Of a DNA stretch of 64,000 bases, positions 12,045 to 23,290 are shown in pieces. Source of the stretch: Eumeta japonica (taxonomy: Eukaryota; Arthropoda; Insecta; Lepidoptera; Psychidae); contig BGZK01001012.1 in NCBI GenBank assembly GCA_005406025.1, positions 124,001-188,000 of the forward strand, given 5' to 3'. The position numbers and the translations under genes are program-made. Numbering within the stretch: position 1 is the first letter of the stretch; every line of letters begins with the position of its first letter. Under the pieces are notes generated by a model. That model was given only the letters and a program-made list of their open reading frames with translations, was not told the origin of the DNA and ran no database searches.

Positions 12045-12965
12045 ATGCCAAGGTGCTCCAATAGATTTTTCACACAAAATCGCTTATTTTACATAAGTTT
12101 TTTTACATTTTATCGCACATATTTTGTTATTATAATACCCTGTAATGTCTTCATACCTCTGACGCTTCTTCGTCCAAGTCACATCAGAATTATTTCTCTT
12201 CTTCATATTGTTATTATTTTAACAATATTATTCTGGATTATATTTTTTCTCAGATCCCAATACCGACATTTTATACTTGAGTTACAAAAATTAATTAACG
12301 CTACTATATACATAATAAAAATGACAATTCTGTACTAAATAGATGATGACAAAAAATTATAATGGATTTCATAAATATAATAATATTAGAAACAAAATAT
12401 TTGTTTATTTCAAATATTTGCTTGGCCATGAGTTAACTTTCTCAAGAATCATAAGAAATAAAATGTGCTTATGTTTTCTAAACAATATATTATGCCCTGG
12501 AGCTAAATATGGAGTATAATAAAATTGTTATCTTGGCAAATATATATGTTTTTTAATTTGGCACAGCGCTAACAGATGACGTTGTTTGTATATATATCTA
12601 AAGTTTCATTATTATAATGCTGAAACAATTCGGATAATTATTAATAAAAGGGGTTTTGACGTGAGGCCGTTTAGTAATTGACAATATTTGTCACAGAATT
12701 TGTTTTTAGATGGCGTTGTGTAATGAAGTTGTAAGATAATATTTTAAACGTTCTTTAAAAATGTGTGGCCGATGATAAGTTGTGGCAACTATATCGATAT
12801 CAAGACCGGAGCCAAAAGCAAAAAATGTAACCGAACTGTAAGTAACCGTAAGTGGACTGCCATTGGAGTCAGAAGTGAGAGAGAGGTCGAGAACGGGGTA
12901 AGAATAGGGCCGACACTGACCATGAACCTTCTCCGGTCGTCCTCGCCTAACGGCAAGCCGTGATT
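12045..12965. other. AT-rich stretch, then a degenerate repeat patch
   Basis: A 97-codon plus-strand frame (12045-12338) is hydrophobic because the DNA is T-rich; I do not regard it as a gene. From about 12785 to 12905 the sequence has the gaccgg/ggagtc/gaacgg texture of the degenerate repeat family, which explains the 66-codon frame at 12763-12963. Confidence 0.4.
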
Positions 12966-13395
12966 TGTTCCAGTGTAGCGTTTTGAGATTTTTCTACACT
13001 CGTAGATTACGGCGCGCGCGTCGTCTCTGAAATGGATTTAGGCCGGCGGTCTCCGCGGCCGCTGGCCCAATCCGTGGCGCGAACCGGAGATTTTGTCCGA
13101 CTTAGAAAAACGAAACGAAACACGTCCCGAGCGCGGGGGCGCAGCGGCGCCGGCGGCGGAGTCACGCGACCGACCGCAAAAAAAAAGAGCCCGACAGCGG
13201 CGATGTATTCGGCGATCTTATTGTCATTCCCCGTGCACTGTCGCGCCCTTCCGCGGCGCAATTTAGTTTTTCTTGTGACACCAGTCGCCGGGAATAAGCT
13301 AACGCCGGCCCGGCGCCTCCGACTCGATTTCCTTTGCGTTTTTCGCATTTATATACGTTACATATCACACGTCTGCGTGTGAACATAACGTATGT
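12966..13395. promoter_or_regulatory. CpG-rich island
   Basis: Strongly CpG-rich from about 13010 to 13330, with frames open on both strands at once (113 codons minus, 116 codons plus, 78 codons minus). Overlapping open frames on opposite strands are what GC-rich noncoding DNA gives, because stop codons are AT-rich. The translations are low-complexity R/P/G/A and show no domain. Candidate conserved noncoding element or promoter. Confidence 0.35.
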
Positions 13396-14359
13396 CACTC
13401 TCTGTTCTTTAACTTTTAATAAGTAGGTAAAAACGTTAGAGATATTATTATCTAATCTACTTATTTATATTTTTTCAGTCAAATTTCTCATATCCAATTA
13501 TCCATATATTATATTAAAAACAAAGTTTGTGTTTGCGTCCCAGCAGATTTTAATGGCACTCAATGAATTGAAGTTAAATTTGCGAATTATATTCGATAAA
13601 TTACTGAAAAATTTAGAAAGTATCTGTATATACCTACAAAAATAAATGTTAATCTGTGTGTCACTAATGCACTCGAAGGCTACCAAATCAGCTGAGCTCA
13701 TATTTTAATGTTATGTTCAATACAATACTAGAAGGTTCTAGTGATTTTGAATAGGTGGCCGTATTACCATAGCAATGAGCATTGTTTGAATTTCAGAATA
13801 TCAGTTATGGAAAATCCTATAATTTAAGAAAAGAAGGACGCAGTTTTTATAATTTCTGTTAAACATTTGTCGATCATTAATTAATTTACTGGAAAGATCT
13901 TAAATACTTTAAGGAACTATGCCAATTTTCATGTTATTTTTTTATCATAAACACAACCACTGCAAAGCGTGATAGGATTCAAATAATTATTTAATAAAAT
14001 TAATTTATGTAAATATAATACGTGGTTCAGTTTTTGAAATCAGTATATTTATGTCGTTTTCAGATTCCGATTAACATGTTACAAAAGTGATAGTATTCCT
14101 CTTCAATATTTTTTCACATCACTACATCATTCACAACTGATTCTATTGTTTTCAAAATAATATATAATGTTATAATAAATGCAGGCGCGTCAACAAGAAA
14201 TTAAATTAAAAATGTGTATTTCATTGAGCATAATTGTCAGTTTCATTTTGGTGAACATAAAACCATACAGGTGTCTACCAATAGCATAAAGCTCATCTGA
14301 TCTGTACCGGATAATTAGCATTAATGACCGACTGAATTAAGTATACTATGCACGCCTAA
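13396..14359. other. AT-rich stretch, nothing recognised
   Basis: Only a 67-codon minus-strand chance frame (13498-13701). Confidence 0.4.
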
Positions 14360-14377
14360 CAACGCGCATGCGCGTTG
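14360..14377. promoter_or_regulatory. 18-bp perfect palindrome with NRF1-like core
   Basis: caacgcgcatgcgcgttg reads the same on both strands. The core CGCGCATGCGCG fits the NRF-1 / erect-wing consensus YGCGCATGCGCR. It is isolated in AT-rich DNA. Confidence 0.45.
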
Positions 14378-14852
14378 CAATGCTCTGCTTTCAATATATG
14401 TGATGATTTTTCAATATAAAATCGTATTTATATCTCAAGCTTAGACACAACCAATAATAGGGGTTGTTTTAAAAACTAGGTATATCAAATTGTAAAGTCA
14501 GTATATTTTTTTATTTATTTGCTTTAGTGTACATAACAAAAAATTTAGTAAAAAATTATAAGTACAACTGTCCGTTGGTCTGTAGACTTGTTTGTCTCTA
14601 GATATTTAAAAAAAAATATGCGCAGTCAATTGTAATAAATCGTTGCCATTTATTTTCCATTTACCTAGAGCATGAACCTTGTTTCTTATAATGCTTGAAC
14701 TCATAACTGTTTAAAGATATTAATGGAATTCGATGGATTTTCTAAGTTTCCTAAGTGAAAATTATCACCGACTGTTTTCCATCTGTCTTTTTTATTCTCC
14801 GTTTCACTTTATAAATCGACAATAGGATTCGTTTTCATGTAAAATCAAATAT
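14378..14852. other. AT-rich stretch, nothing recognised
   Basis: No frame or repeat of note. Confidence 0.4.
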
Positions 14853-14890
14853 GCATTATGAGGCGTGCATTTTTGGATTTTCCAAATTTT
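14853..14890 (+). mobile_element. Element head, gcattatgaggcgtgca type
   Basis: gcattatgaggcgtgca then ttttggattttccaaat matches the head at 41729-41765 (cattatgagtcgtgcac then the same ttttggattttccaaat). The matching part stops after about 40 bp, so this is a truncated copy. Confidence 0.6.
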
Positions 14891-15059
14891 TCAACTATTA
14901 TATTCTTACCACGATTCCGATATTTGATGTGGGTATATTAAATTGGAAATTTCAAACTCGTATACTAAGTTTGTTACATTCGAATTCGACGCGCAAGCGG
15001 GCAAACGCGGGAATATCTGAAATAAGGATCGAGAGTACGACTTTTGCATGAAAACGTAG

Positions 15060-15425
15060 GGATTCTTTTTAATCAAGCCTCACGTTCCGTTCGAGCCGTG
15101 AACCAACTTTCGATCGTTATTATCAAAAGTTCAGCTTACGAGGGAATAACGAAATTTTGTGTATAAATCACTACATTTGTCACAAGAAATGGAATTACAC
15201 AAATTCGTTCGTTAAATTAAGGCCATAGTGGGCGGGCGTCGATTCGATTTGGGATCCCCCCTCCCGCCGTCTTTATTTCGCCCCCGGCCCTCCGCCCCAC
15301 TCCGCCCCCCGCCGCGAGGCGAAAGCGAAAAATTCTCTTAAGGCTTGTACGCGTTCGGCGAATCAAAGGACTGCTGGTGTTTTCACTTTCCGTAGAATTA
15401 TGTGTCAACGCTCCCAGAGTCAAAT
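15060..15425. promoter_or_regulatory. CpG-rich pocket with minus-strand G-quadruplex motif
   Basis: Between about 15281 and 15312 there are four or more C runs of three to six bases with short loops, giving a quadruplex motif on the minus strand. The 68-codon minus-strand frame here is a GC artefact. Candidate regulatory DNA. Confidence 0.35.
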
Positions 15426-15904
15426 CTACGTAGACTTTTTTCTGAATTCGTAATGAAAATTCAATTTGGTATTAATTTTGCGGTTCATCATTTCAATATT
15501 TAGTATACCACAGTTCCATCACCAGGGACAACTCAATGTAACAAATTAGCTAAAATTCTATAAATACACATACACACATCACAAAGGTTTACGGTGCATG
15601 CGGCTGGTATCCGAGCTCGGGTGGCCACACCGGGACCCGCTACCGTTAGGCGGCTATGCTTCGATCGCCGTATTAGATTCGTATGGCGACGGGCGATCTC
15701 GATAATTTTCTTTCTGGCACTACCGATTACATTGCGCGTCTATTAATAGAAACATAATTAACAGTAAACGACTGTTTTAAATTTAACAGATTGAATCACA
15801 CTGCACACCATTCGTCCTTCACGAATGAGAAAAAAATCATGAGACGTCTACGCACTTCATGACCGCATTATTCGGACTAGCCGGGGACGTTTTCCTTGCC
15901 TTTT
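15426..15904. other. Mixed sequence with a compact patch at 15590-15740
   Basis: The patch (cggctggtatccgagctcgg onward) has low A/T content and an open stretch of about 35 codons on the plus strand (start near 15597, stop near 15700). It shows no domain and I do not call it a gene. Confidence 0.3.
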
Positions 15905-15935
15905 TTGGAAAAATAAATAAATAAATAAAAATAAA
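15905..15935. repeat. (AATA)n microsatellite
   Basis: Repeated aaataaataaat units ending aaaataaaac. Confidence 0.7.
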
Positions 15936-16190
15936 ACAATAAAGTATAGCCACCCAGCCGTTGGGCGCGAACGTGCCCACCGGCGTTGGGCTCTTCTCAA
16001 AAAGTTAAGCGCGGACCGCCTCTCGCGTGCCGGGTAAATGGAAATGTGTTTACTTCTAATTTGATTCTAGATTGGATTTCGATTTCAATGAAACCGTTTC
16101 ATCGTGCAATAAGAGCCTCGAGTAGTTTATCTGCGTTATTGCTTCGAGGCGATGGATTGAAAAGCTCTCGAACATAAATTAATACTTTTT
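15936..16190. promoter_or_regulatory. Compact pocket, possible regulatory DNA
   Basis: Mixed-composition sequence with a 63-codon plus-strand frame (15986-16177) that shows no domain. Composition resembles the other pockets. Confidence 0.2.
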
Positions 16191-17194
16191 TCCTTTTACC
16201 TATTTCGTATTTGTCAAAGGAAATCGAATAGCTTTTAAGTGGGGACGTTTTTCAGTTTTAATTCGTAACGGAACTCCTGTAGTTTGAGAATGGAAAGGAA
16301 GTCGAGTGGGAGTGAGAAGATCAAAGTTGAGAAAGCGAGTCCAGAAATAGGTGCGCGCGCATGCGTACTACTTAAATGAGCTGTTGAAACTGCCGTCAGC
16401 CTCTTTTGCTTACGACAGATAAATATAACACGCGACTTTATTGTATGCCTCATAACTTGAAACGTTTGATTTATACTGCACTCTTAACTTGTTAGGGCAA
16501 AACATTTTTTTTTTATTTTACGCTAACAAGTTTGTCTCAAATATATTTATATTGAATTTATAGGATAATACGAGTATAAGTGTATAAAAAAGAGTATTCT
16601 TTTGACATTTGCCATTTCTGAAAATCATTTATTTCGTTTAATATAAAAAAAAATATTTAAAAAATCCATGGATGTCGGGATGTTTATACTGTATATTAAA
16701 ATAGTTTTCTTTTATTTTAAACATTATAAAATATTTATACAGTAAAAATAATAGAAATAAAAGGATCTTAGAATCACAAAAACAGAGAAATTTCTATTTT
16801 TGCAGCATATTTATTTTGCTTATATATGAGCACGGATTACTTATAAACGGTTAAATTTGCTTCAAAAATGTAATATAATAAAATAATTATATTTAAATTT
16901 AAATGCGATTACAAAATATTTACAGAGAAAATATAAAAAAAGTAGTGCGTGGAGTCCCTCCGCGCGGAAGAAGTGAAACTTCGTAATGTGGAAATGAAAA
17001 TAGGAAGGGGTAGAAATTGATTTTTAGCGAACTCATATTGTTTCGTTAAGACAAACTTTATTAACATTTCTTACAATTCACAATTGATCGCATCTTTTAA
17101 TTATCATTTTCGAGTGGAGAAATATCCAAATCTATAACATTTACAATGGAATTATGATAACTAAAGCAAGATACGAAATGTTTAATAATCACGC
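16191..17194. other. AT-rich stretch, nothing recognised
   Basis: Contains gcgcgcgcatgcg near 16351, an NRF-1-like core again. From 16500 to 17160 the DNA is very A/T-rich with no frame of note. Confidence 0.4.
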
Positions 17195-17500
17195 GCATGT
17201 GCTTGGGAACTACCGACTCACTCTCTTTCTCTCTCCTACTTTCTACCTTTGTGTATCTTTCTTTCTCTCGCGCTCTTGCGTTGGAATATTGGACGCAACA
17301 CGTTGCTAACGCTCGCGCTGGTCTGTAACAGGTATACTACGCACATGCGGTCGAGTGCCACGCATTCACTCTCGCTCTGTCTCTTTCTATTCCCCCCCTC
17401 CCCAGGAGCGTTGAACTTTTAACGCAACAATACTTTTATACCCTCTCCATGGTAGCGTTAAACGTTTAACACAACCTTGTTGGTAGTCGCATTAGAAATT
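17195..17500. repeat. Pyrimidine tract and GCGTT/AACGC cluster, possible MITE
   Basis: A CT-rich run (about 17216-17280) is followed by many gcgtt and aacgc units in both orientations (gcgttgg, acgcaac, taacgc, agcgttgaac, taacgcaac, tagcgtt) and a 14-bp perfect palindrome gttaaacgtttaac at 17457-17470. The clustering of opposite-strand copies suggests a foldback or MITE. I cannot place exact ends. Confidence 0.3.
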
Positions 17501-18361
17501 TCACTTCAACAATAAAAGTATCTTAAAATGTCATTTCAATCGTACATTGACTTGGTGAAGAAGTATTTTAATAAACGATTTAGAAAATATATAAGGATTT
17601 ATAATTATCGCAAAGGTATTTATTTATAAACATTCAACTATTTTTCATAAACGACTACAGTGACATAGTCTTTATTCCTTTATTATCATATATTTGTCTA
17701 TGACGAAATCAAAGGCAGATTTCTTTGCTTCACTTTGCGATCACTTCAAACTTTTGTGTTGTCATTCGTATATAAGGATAGTGCCGGGATGTCAATATTT
17801 CAAGCGTAAATAAACGTTGCTATTGCTATCATTCATTGTCCAGGTAAGTGGTATAGCACTGAAATTTAAAGTCTTGATATAGCTTCTTGATTAATACACG
17901 TAATTTTAAAGTTTATCTATTATGAGCTTATATATGGCACTTTGTTAAAAAATATTTCGTGTGTGCACGCTTATGCCACATTAAAAGTTTTCTGCTGGAA
18001 ATCAATCCCGTTGTTGAACCGGGCGATAGCTGAACAGCTCGGCTTACAAGTATTAATTCACTTTTTTTATCTTTATGTTTATAATAATTAAAAAAAAACA
18101 TATAAATGTTCCCTCTCCATATATTTTATACTGTGTGTAACTTCGTTTACGATTAGTTGCTACCAAATTACAATAATATGGCACCAGCTGTGTTCTACTT
18201 TACATACAAATTTATACACGTGATTTAAAAAACCATTGTAACTTTACTTACAAATAAATTTTTAGAATTGAGTTAAGTGAACGATTTCTCCATTTGCGGT
18301 TTCTTTTTTGGATGCTGGCATTTAAATTGTTCTCTTTTCTTAATGTAATGCAATTTTGGGT
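17501..18361. other. AT-rich stretch, nothing recognised
   Basis: No open frame of note, no transposon end identified. Confidence 0.4.
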
Positions 18362-18431
18362 CTAAATTCAATTTCATTCGAGAGAATGAAATATTGAATT
18401 TAGCTTAAAGCTAATTTAATATTTCATTCTC
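18362..18431. repeat. Three-arm inverted repeat with two competing hairpins
   Basis: The middle arm (18382-18406, starting gagaatgaaatattg) can pair with the left arm ctaaattcaatttcattc (18362-18379) or, more fully, with the right arm (18408-18431, ending atatttcattctc). The two folds exclude each other. Both are imperfect by one or two positions. In this AT-rich setting a mobile-element remnant is the most likely source. Confidence 0.75.
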
Positions 18432-19490
18432 CCGAATTGGCAATTAAGTAATTATTAAAGAAATAACTCAGATTCTAGTCATGATGCAGACACCTTACAA
18501 AGCCATTTTAGTGATAGCATAAGGCAATATATATTAGTATTATTCAAGCACATCGCATATTTATGATGTTGTAGTTTTTAATATAATGTCAATATCAATG
18601 ACTCAGATATACGTCGTTTCATTATCATTGTACGGATTAAATTTTCATACTTTGTACAATGTTTATTGTAAGATGTAACTTTTTACTAGTAAAACTTTTT
18701 TCCTCAAAGATTATCATATCACTAACAGATAAATAAAATAAAGTGCATACGGTCCCTTATTACAAACGCCGTTCAAAAACGTTTCTTTTTCGGCATAGCA
18801 GTCGATGTCAAAGATTACAATACTAGGTTATGCTTTAGTTGTAATTTTAATTTGTTTTGCTTAGAATAAATGTACAATAAATCACAAATTTTTGAATAAT
18901 ATAAAGTTAAGTAGAATTACATTTCAAAATAAAGTCTATGACTTGACGTGACCGTAGATCACTTTTCGGCGAGTTTTTTTTTTGATTGATGATCATACTA
19001 TAATTTTGGTGTGAAGTCAAATAATATTTGCCATACCATAATGTTCTAGTTATAGACTAAGATTGTGATTTTTTGGAAAAAGCAATTTATAATCAGAAGG
19101 AACATCAATGAATAGATTTAATGTTTCATTCATCATTGGATGAAATATTGGAGATATATTTGAACAGGTATTGTCGTGTCAAAGCAGTGTTGTGCCGGTT
19201 CACTAGTAACTATGTATTATTTTTGTGTCGTAATTCTACGGGTATTCTTTAAAAATCTCGTAATATATTCGTGTTTCGTAACGTCACACAATATTCTCAA
19301 TGTAGAAAAACCTTAGAAAAGCAGCTACTAATCTGAAAAAATGAAAAAGCCTACAAAGCGAGTATTTAGAACATTCAAACACTAAAAATCGTAAAATGTA
19401 ACTAATACTGTAACACTCAATTTTCTTGGACCCTTTATGTTTTTAATTTTTTGTTTTGCTCTTATTTCCGAAGTTTACGCATCCGCAATG
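18432..19490. other. AT-rich stretch, nothing recognised
   Basis: A poly-T run near 18977. No frame of note. Confidence 0.4.
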
Positions 19491-20150
19491 AAAGAAGGTT
19501 CAGTCGAAAAATAAATACCTTCTAGAAGATTAGGCGACATCGGCGTAGGCGACTCGCATCGAGACATTCCCACCGCCGGCTCCACGGCCCAGAGTATTTA
19601 TTCGGGATGGAGATTCTCGTCTCCCGGACGCGCATCTCGCCTCGTCCCGCCGGCGCCGGCGGGCGCGCGGGCGCTGCCTGAATTCAAATCGCAGTACGAT
19701 GAGGCGTCAACTCTTATTCCGGGCGGCGTTCGCGGTCGGTTTTATGTCACGCTAAATGTCGCAGCGCGTCGAGGTGAGGCGTTTATTTGATTGCGGCCCC
19801 GCACGCGCCGGCCGAGGTGCGGCGCTGCGCCCGCCAGCGGGGCCATCCGAAATTGGTTCGCAAATTTTTGTTGTCGAGGTTCGCTTTTAGTGCTACGATA
19901 TTTCAATTTTAAAAAATTAAAAACTAAAATTATTTTTAAAGTGAAACTTTTTCCATAACCTCAAATTTTTACGTTCATCTATCGCATGTCGCATTACAGC
20001 CGGCCGCAGAGTAGGGATAAAGTGAAAGGCGCTCGGCAGAGCAGCCAAGGCCAGTATGGCGGTGCCCATGACGCGCATCAGCTTACCGTGTAGCATTTAT
20101 ATTCTCACTCGTTCGTGCAAGTGCTCCGCGGTACTTGTGTCTTTGGTCAG
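19491..20150. promoter_or_regulatory. Large CpG-rich island, candidate regulatory element
   Basis: One of the longest GC pockets. It holds an 18-bp perfect palindrome cccgccggcgccggcggg (19646-19663), gaggcgtttatttgattgc near 19778 (a TTTATT core shared with other pockets), and tcagt with insect-initiator character near 20146. A 52-codon frame beginning MAVPMTRISLP (20056-20214) is present but shows no domain. A promoter or enhancer is possible; I cannot tell which. Confidence 0.35.
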
Positions 20151-20387
20151 TGTATTTCATAATACTGATTTCTACGTAATGCGTTTTGTTTCAGTGAAAT
20201 ATATTATAGCTTAAAATTAAAAATATGAATTGTAAATTATTTTTCAAATAGATAGAAGATTGAATCTCAGTTAAAACTGTATTAGGTTCTGACAGTGGTA
20301 CATATTACATACTTGTGTATTTTAAGATTGTAAAAGATTGTACTCCATTTTAATTAAAATCTTATACAGAAAATAAACTTTACAATT

Positions 20388-20490
20388 ATCCTGCTTCTAA
20401 TACCCTATATTCATCTCATCCTCCGGTAGCTTACTTTTTTGAAGTTTCACTTCTGCCGTGTGTGACTTGCACACACACATAGTTTTTTTT
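20388..20490 (+). mobile_element. Element fragment related to 61026-61130
   Basis: aattatcctgcttctaa, attcatctcatcctc, gaagtttcacttctgccg and tgtgtgacttgcacacacac match, in order, aattatcctacctttg, attcatctcattctt, gaagtttcacttctatcg and tgtgtgaatcgcacacacac near 61030-61120. The rest of this copy (20151-20387) is A/T-rich and not recognisable. Confidence 0.65.
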
Positions 20491-20820
20491 TATTTACGAA
20501 CAGAAAAAAAATTGAGTTCCTGTTAGACTGTCAAAATCATTTTAAGTAGCAGTCGTGAATTAATATAACCTATATTTATCGATTGTCATTTGTATTACAT
20601 GGATTGACATAGTAATATCATAAGAAACATAGACATTTCTAATTGCAGCATATCCGGCACATACATGAAAAAAATTACCTTAAGTAAATCTTTTCACTAA
20701 AAATTGACTTATCTCATTCAATACGTGCCGCGAGAGAAAAAGGTGAAAATGTAACAACACGGAATATAAACACCTTTTTTTTTTAAATAAAAGTCGAGAA
20801 TATAAATCGCCGAATGCTAT
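20491..20820. other. AT-rich stretch, nothing recognised
   Basis: Poly-A and poly-T runs only. Confidence 0.4.
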
Positions 20821-21050
20821 CTAAATGGTAGCAATGTTTTTGTCGGAGGCCATCGGCTCGAACGATAAGCCATGTTCGGCCCGACCGCCCGCCGTCAGCT
20901 GGGCGGCGCGCGCGCGCTGGTCGTCCGGTTTTATCAAACGCCTTAGACGCAGACATTTATGTCGTGTTGATTTCTATAAAAAATTAATTCCTGATAGCGC
21001 ATCATGCGACACTCACGTAAAGTTAACAAATGATTCGCCCTAATACTCTA
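20821..21050. promoter_or_regulatory. GC pocket, candidate regulatory DNA
   Basis: Contains gggcggcgcgcgcgcgctgg (alternating CG run near 20900) then a moderately AT-rich segment with ttttatcaaacgcc. The 72-codon frame 20825-21043 shows no domain. Regulatory role inferred. Confidence 0.25.
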
Positions 21051-21697
21051 CAAAAGATCCAATATTAGGGTAACCGACATTTGTCCACTTCGCTAGGCGT
21101 TATGGGTCTTGGAAGGCTGTGATGTCTGTGAAGGTTGTATGAAATTCAAAAAACAAATAGCTTAAAACCGTCTACAATCGATGCCTCGTCGAATGGTCGA
21201 AGTCATATGTCGATACCTTCAGTAGTTTTTAGCTTATGCCCGTACAAAGAAAAATATTTTTGTTCTATATATGTAGATTACATAGTTTTATTTCTCTCAC
21301 AGCGCAGTAACACCGTATGGAATGTGCCGTACTGTTTTTTCGTCACATAGTATTGATCTACATTACTTCAGAAGTTTGACGTGATGCCGAAGTATCGCTT
21401 TTGCTAAAAAAAAAGCTAAACATGTACTTCTGCAATAGGTAGTTATTTGTTTTTTTTTTGTGAAGAAGAATAAAACAAAAATCTCTAATAGGCTACGTCG
21501 AACACTAAGGCCATTCGTACACAAGACTAGGCAAATATTCGATACCCGTTTATTTAGGTCTCTAAGCGACTACCGCAATACAAATTTATGAGGTTCGTAC
21601 ACAGACGGAGCAATTATTGAATGTTATACTTGTTCCGAATGTTGAAAAACATCCTCGTTTGTATAATTACAAGTTGAAAGAATATTCTAAAAAATCG
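21051..21697. other. Mixed sequence with a weak direct repeat
   Basis: ttcgtacacaagactaggc (about 21513) and ttcgtacacagacggagc (about 21594) are similar and each is followed by aatattcgata or attattgaatg, giving a weak repeat of about 80 bp. A 71-codon plus frame (21135-21350) shows no domain. Confidence 0.4.
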
Positions 21698-22371
21698 GTT
21701 GTCTGTAAAATCGGTTTACTGACGATAGTTGAACGTGACAACCTCATAAGAAAATACTGATGGAATGGTTTCATTTTTCAAAAGAAAATTTTGATTTTAT
21801 TTGTTTGATATTTTGTATGGATATAGAGAAGGAGAAGAAATATATAATTATTTCGATCGAATAGTAAAGCAATTGATTTTTTACTCATCGTGAAATAGTT
21901 CTGTTAACTTATTGTTATAGTTTTGTCAATTATAGCATAACCTACAATCGCTGCACTAGCGGACCGATGCTATTTATTTTAATGATGAAAGCACGAATAT
22001 TCGACAATATATCACTGAACATATATTTAATATCGAAAGAATCATTACCTTTATCGCCGCAATTATCGTTGCTATAAACAATTGACACCACATTCACTTT
22101 TCACTGCACTTCATACTTGACGAAAACATGTAAATGTATTATTGTATAGCAGCTGTCCACGCGGACGCATCGCTCACTCAAGTAGGAGAGAGACAGATGT
22201 CGATGCTGCCGAACGCGGAGGCCGATTGTGCCTCTTTGTCGCTCGTTCCGCGCTCTCGCTTGCACTTCAAGCCTTAAATGGAACGCCTCAGAGCGAGGTA
22301 ACGCCGCATGAGTCATGTTGTTCGTGCGTGCAGCCGGCTCCATCGAATTATAAGACGTTGTAACGTCAAAA
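21698..22371 (-). mobile_element. Non-autonomous DNA element, family G copy 1
   Basis: Left end ggttgtctgtaaaatcgg through gaacgtgacaacctc is the reverse complement of the right end of the copies at 25767 and 28698. Right end ttataagacgttgtaacgtc plus aaaag is the reverse complement of their left end. The core also matches: its minus strand at 22209-22265 (gtgcaagcgagagcgcgg... ggcacaatcggcct) parallels gtgcaagcaagagcgcgg...ggcacgatcggcct at 25859-25915. No transposase is encoded; frames inside (80 and 73 codons) lie on both strands and are chance. Longest of the three copies. Confidence 0.8.
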
Positions 22372-22860
22372 GAATATTACAGAAAAAGCTTGGGTAGCAG
22401 TAGGAAAGGCCGTTAATTTAATTGGTCGGTACCTATTTTTTATTGTTTAGCATAAGTGAACAAAAACTAATTAATATAAAAGCACTTTCTAGTAGGTAAT
22501 ATGTTTTACTTTAATGGTAATGGTTTATTTTAATGGTAGTGCAGTGCGCGCTACGCCTGCAGTGGCAGAATAGCAACTCGCGTCTTTCAATTCAATGTCG
22601 TGTGTACGGACCGTGCACTACAAGATAGTCGCGACATAAGTTTGTTTGCAACATTAGTATCGAATATTTGCATAGACTTGTGTACGAAGGGCCTATAAGA
22701 CAAAACTTTTTCAAGTTTGGCAATAACTTAATATTCTGCTCATTCTTAGCGATCGCTCGCCGACCGGTGTCCAAATTTCACGTCGCTCGTTTTATAGACC
22801 TCCCGAGTTGTGAAGGCGTCATCGCAATCAAAAACATCGTATTCGGACACCGACGATATC
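22372..22860. other. Mixed sequence, no gene
   Basis: Chance frames on both strands (60 codons minus 22592-22774; 68 codons plus 22668-22874). Nothing recognised. Confidence 0.35.
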
Positions 22861-23290
22861 ATTCAAACGACTAGACATGATATCGCTCCGGTCCCGTCGG
22901 ACGCGTCCTCTCGGAAGAAGACAAATAGTCGCAGTTCGTCCGGAGTCACACGCCCGTAATGCACTCTGTCATCGAGAAACCGCCACGATTTCTGTATAAA
23001 TAAGCACCCCAAGAGCCGCCCCCGCCCCCCGCCGCCCCGCCCCCCGCAGTCGCCAGGGGTAGGTCGCGTCTCGGCGACGGGACAAAGAGGCGACATTTGT
23101 CACTGCATCGGAATGCGACTGTTAAATGAAACCTCCCCCCTCACTCCGCCCCCCGACCCGCCCGCCGTCCGGGAGATTGGCTCCAGAACGTTCTCAAGCC
23201 AATCACGTACTCGATTGTTTGAGATTTTTTCGTCGCCGGGCCCTTTTAGGTTTCCGACTTGCTTAATGTCGCTTGCTGAATAAAATTTGT
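22861..23290. promoter_or_regulatory. CpG-rich island with TATA-like box and minus-strand G-quadruplex motif
   Basis: tgtataaataagc near 22993 resembles a TATA box. Just downstream, 23018-23045 carries four C runs (five, six, four and six bases), a quadruplex motif on the minus strand, and a second C-rich run follows at 23130-23170. The 77-codon minus frame is a GC artefact. Could be a promoter or an enhancer; no transcript start is proven. Confidence 0.35.

Noticed and set aside
12045..12338. Hydrophobic 97-codon frame, possible membrane protein
   Set aside because: Hydrophobicity follows from T-rich DNA; no start context, no family match, no neighbouring exon.
13007..13398. Frames of 113, 116 and 78 codons in a CpG island
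   Set aside because: Open on both strands at once, low complexity, no domain: GC artefact.
20056..20214. 52-codon frame MAVPMTRISLP... in a GC pocket
   Set aside because: Good-looking start but no domain, no splice-supported continuation; length is within chance.
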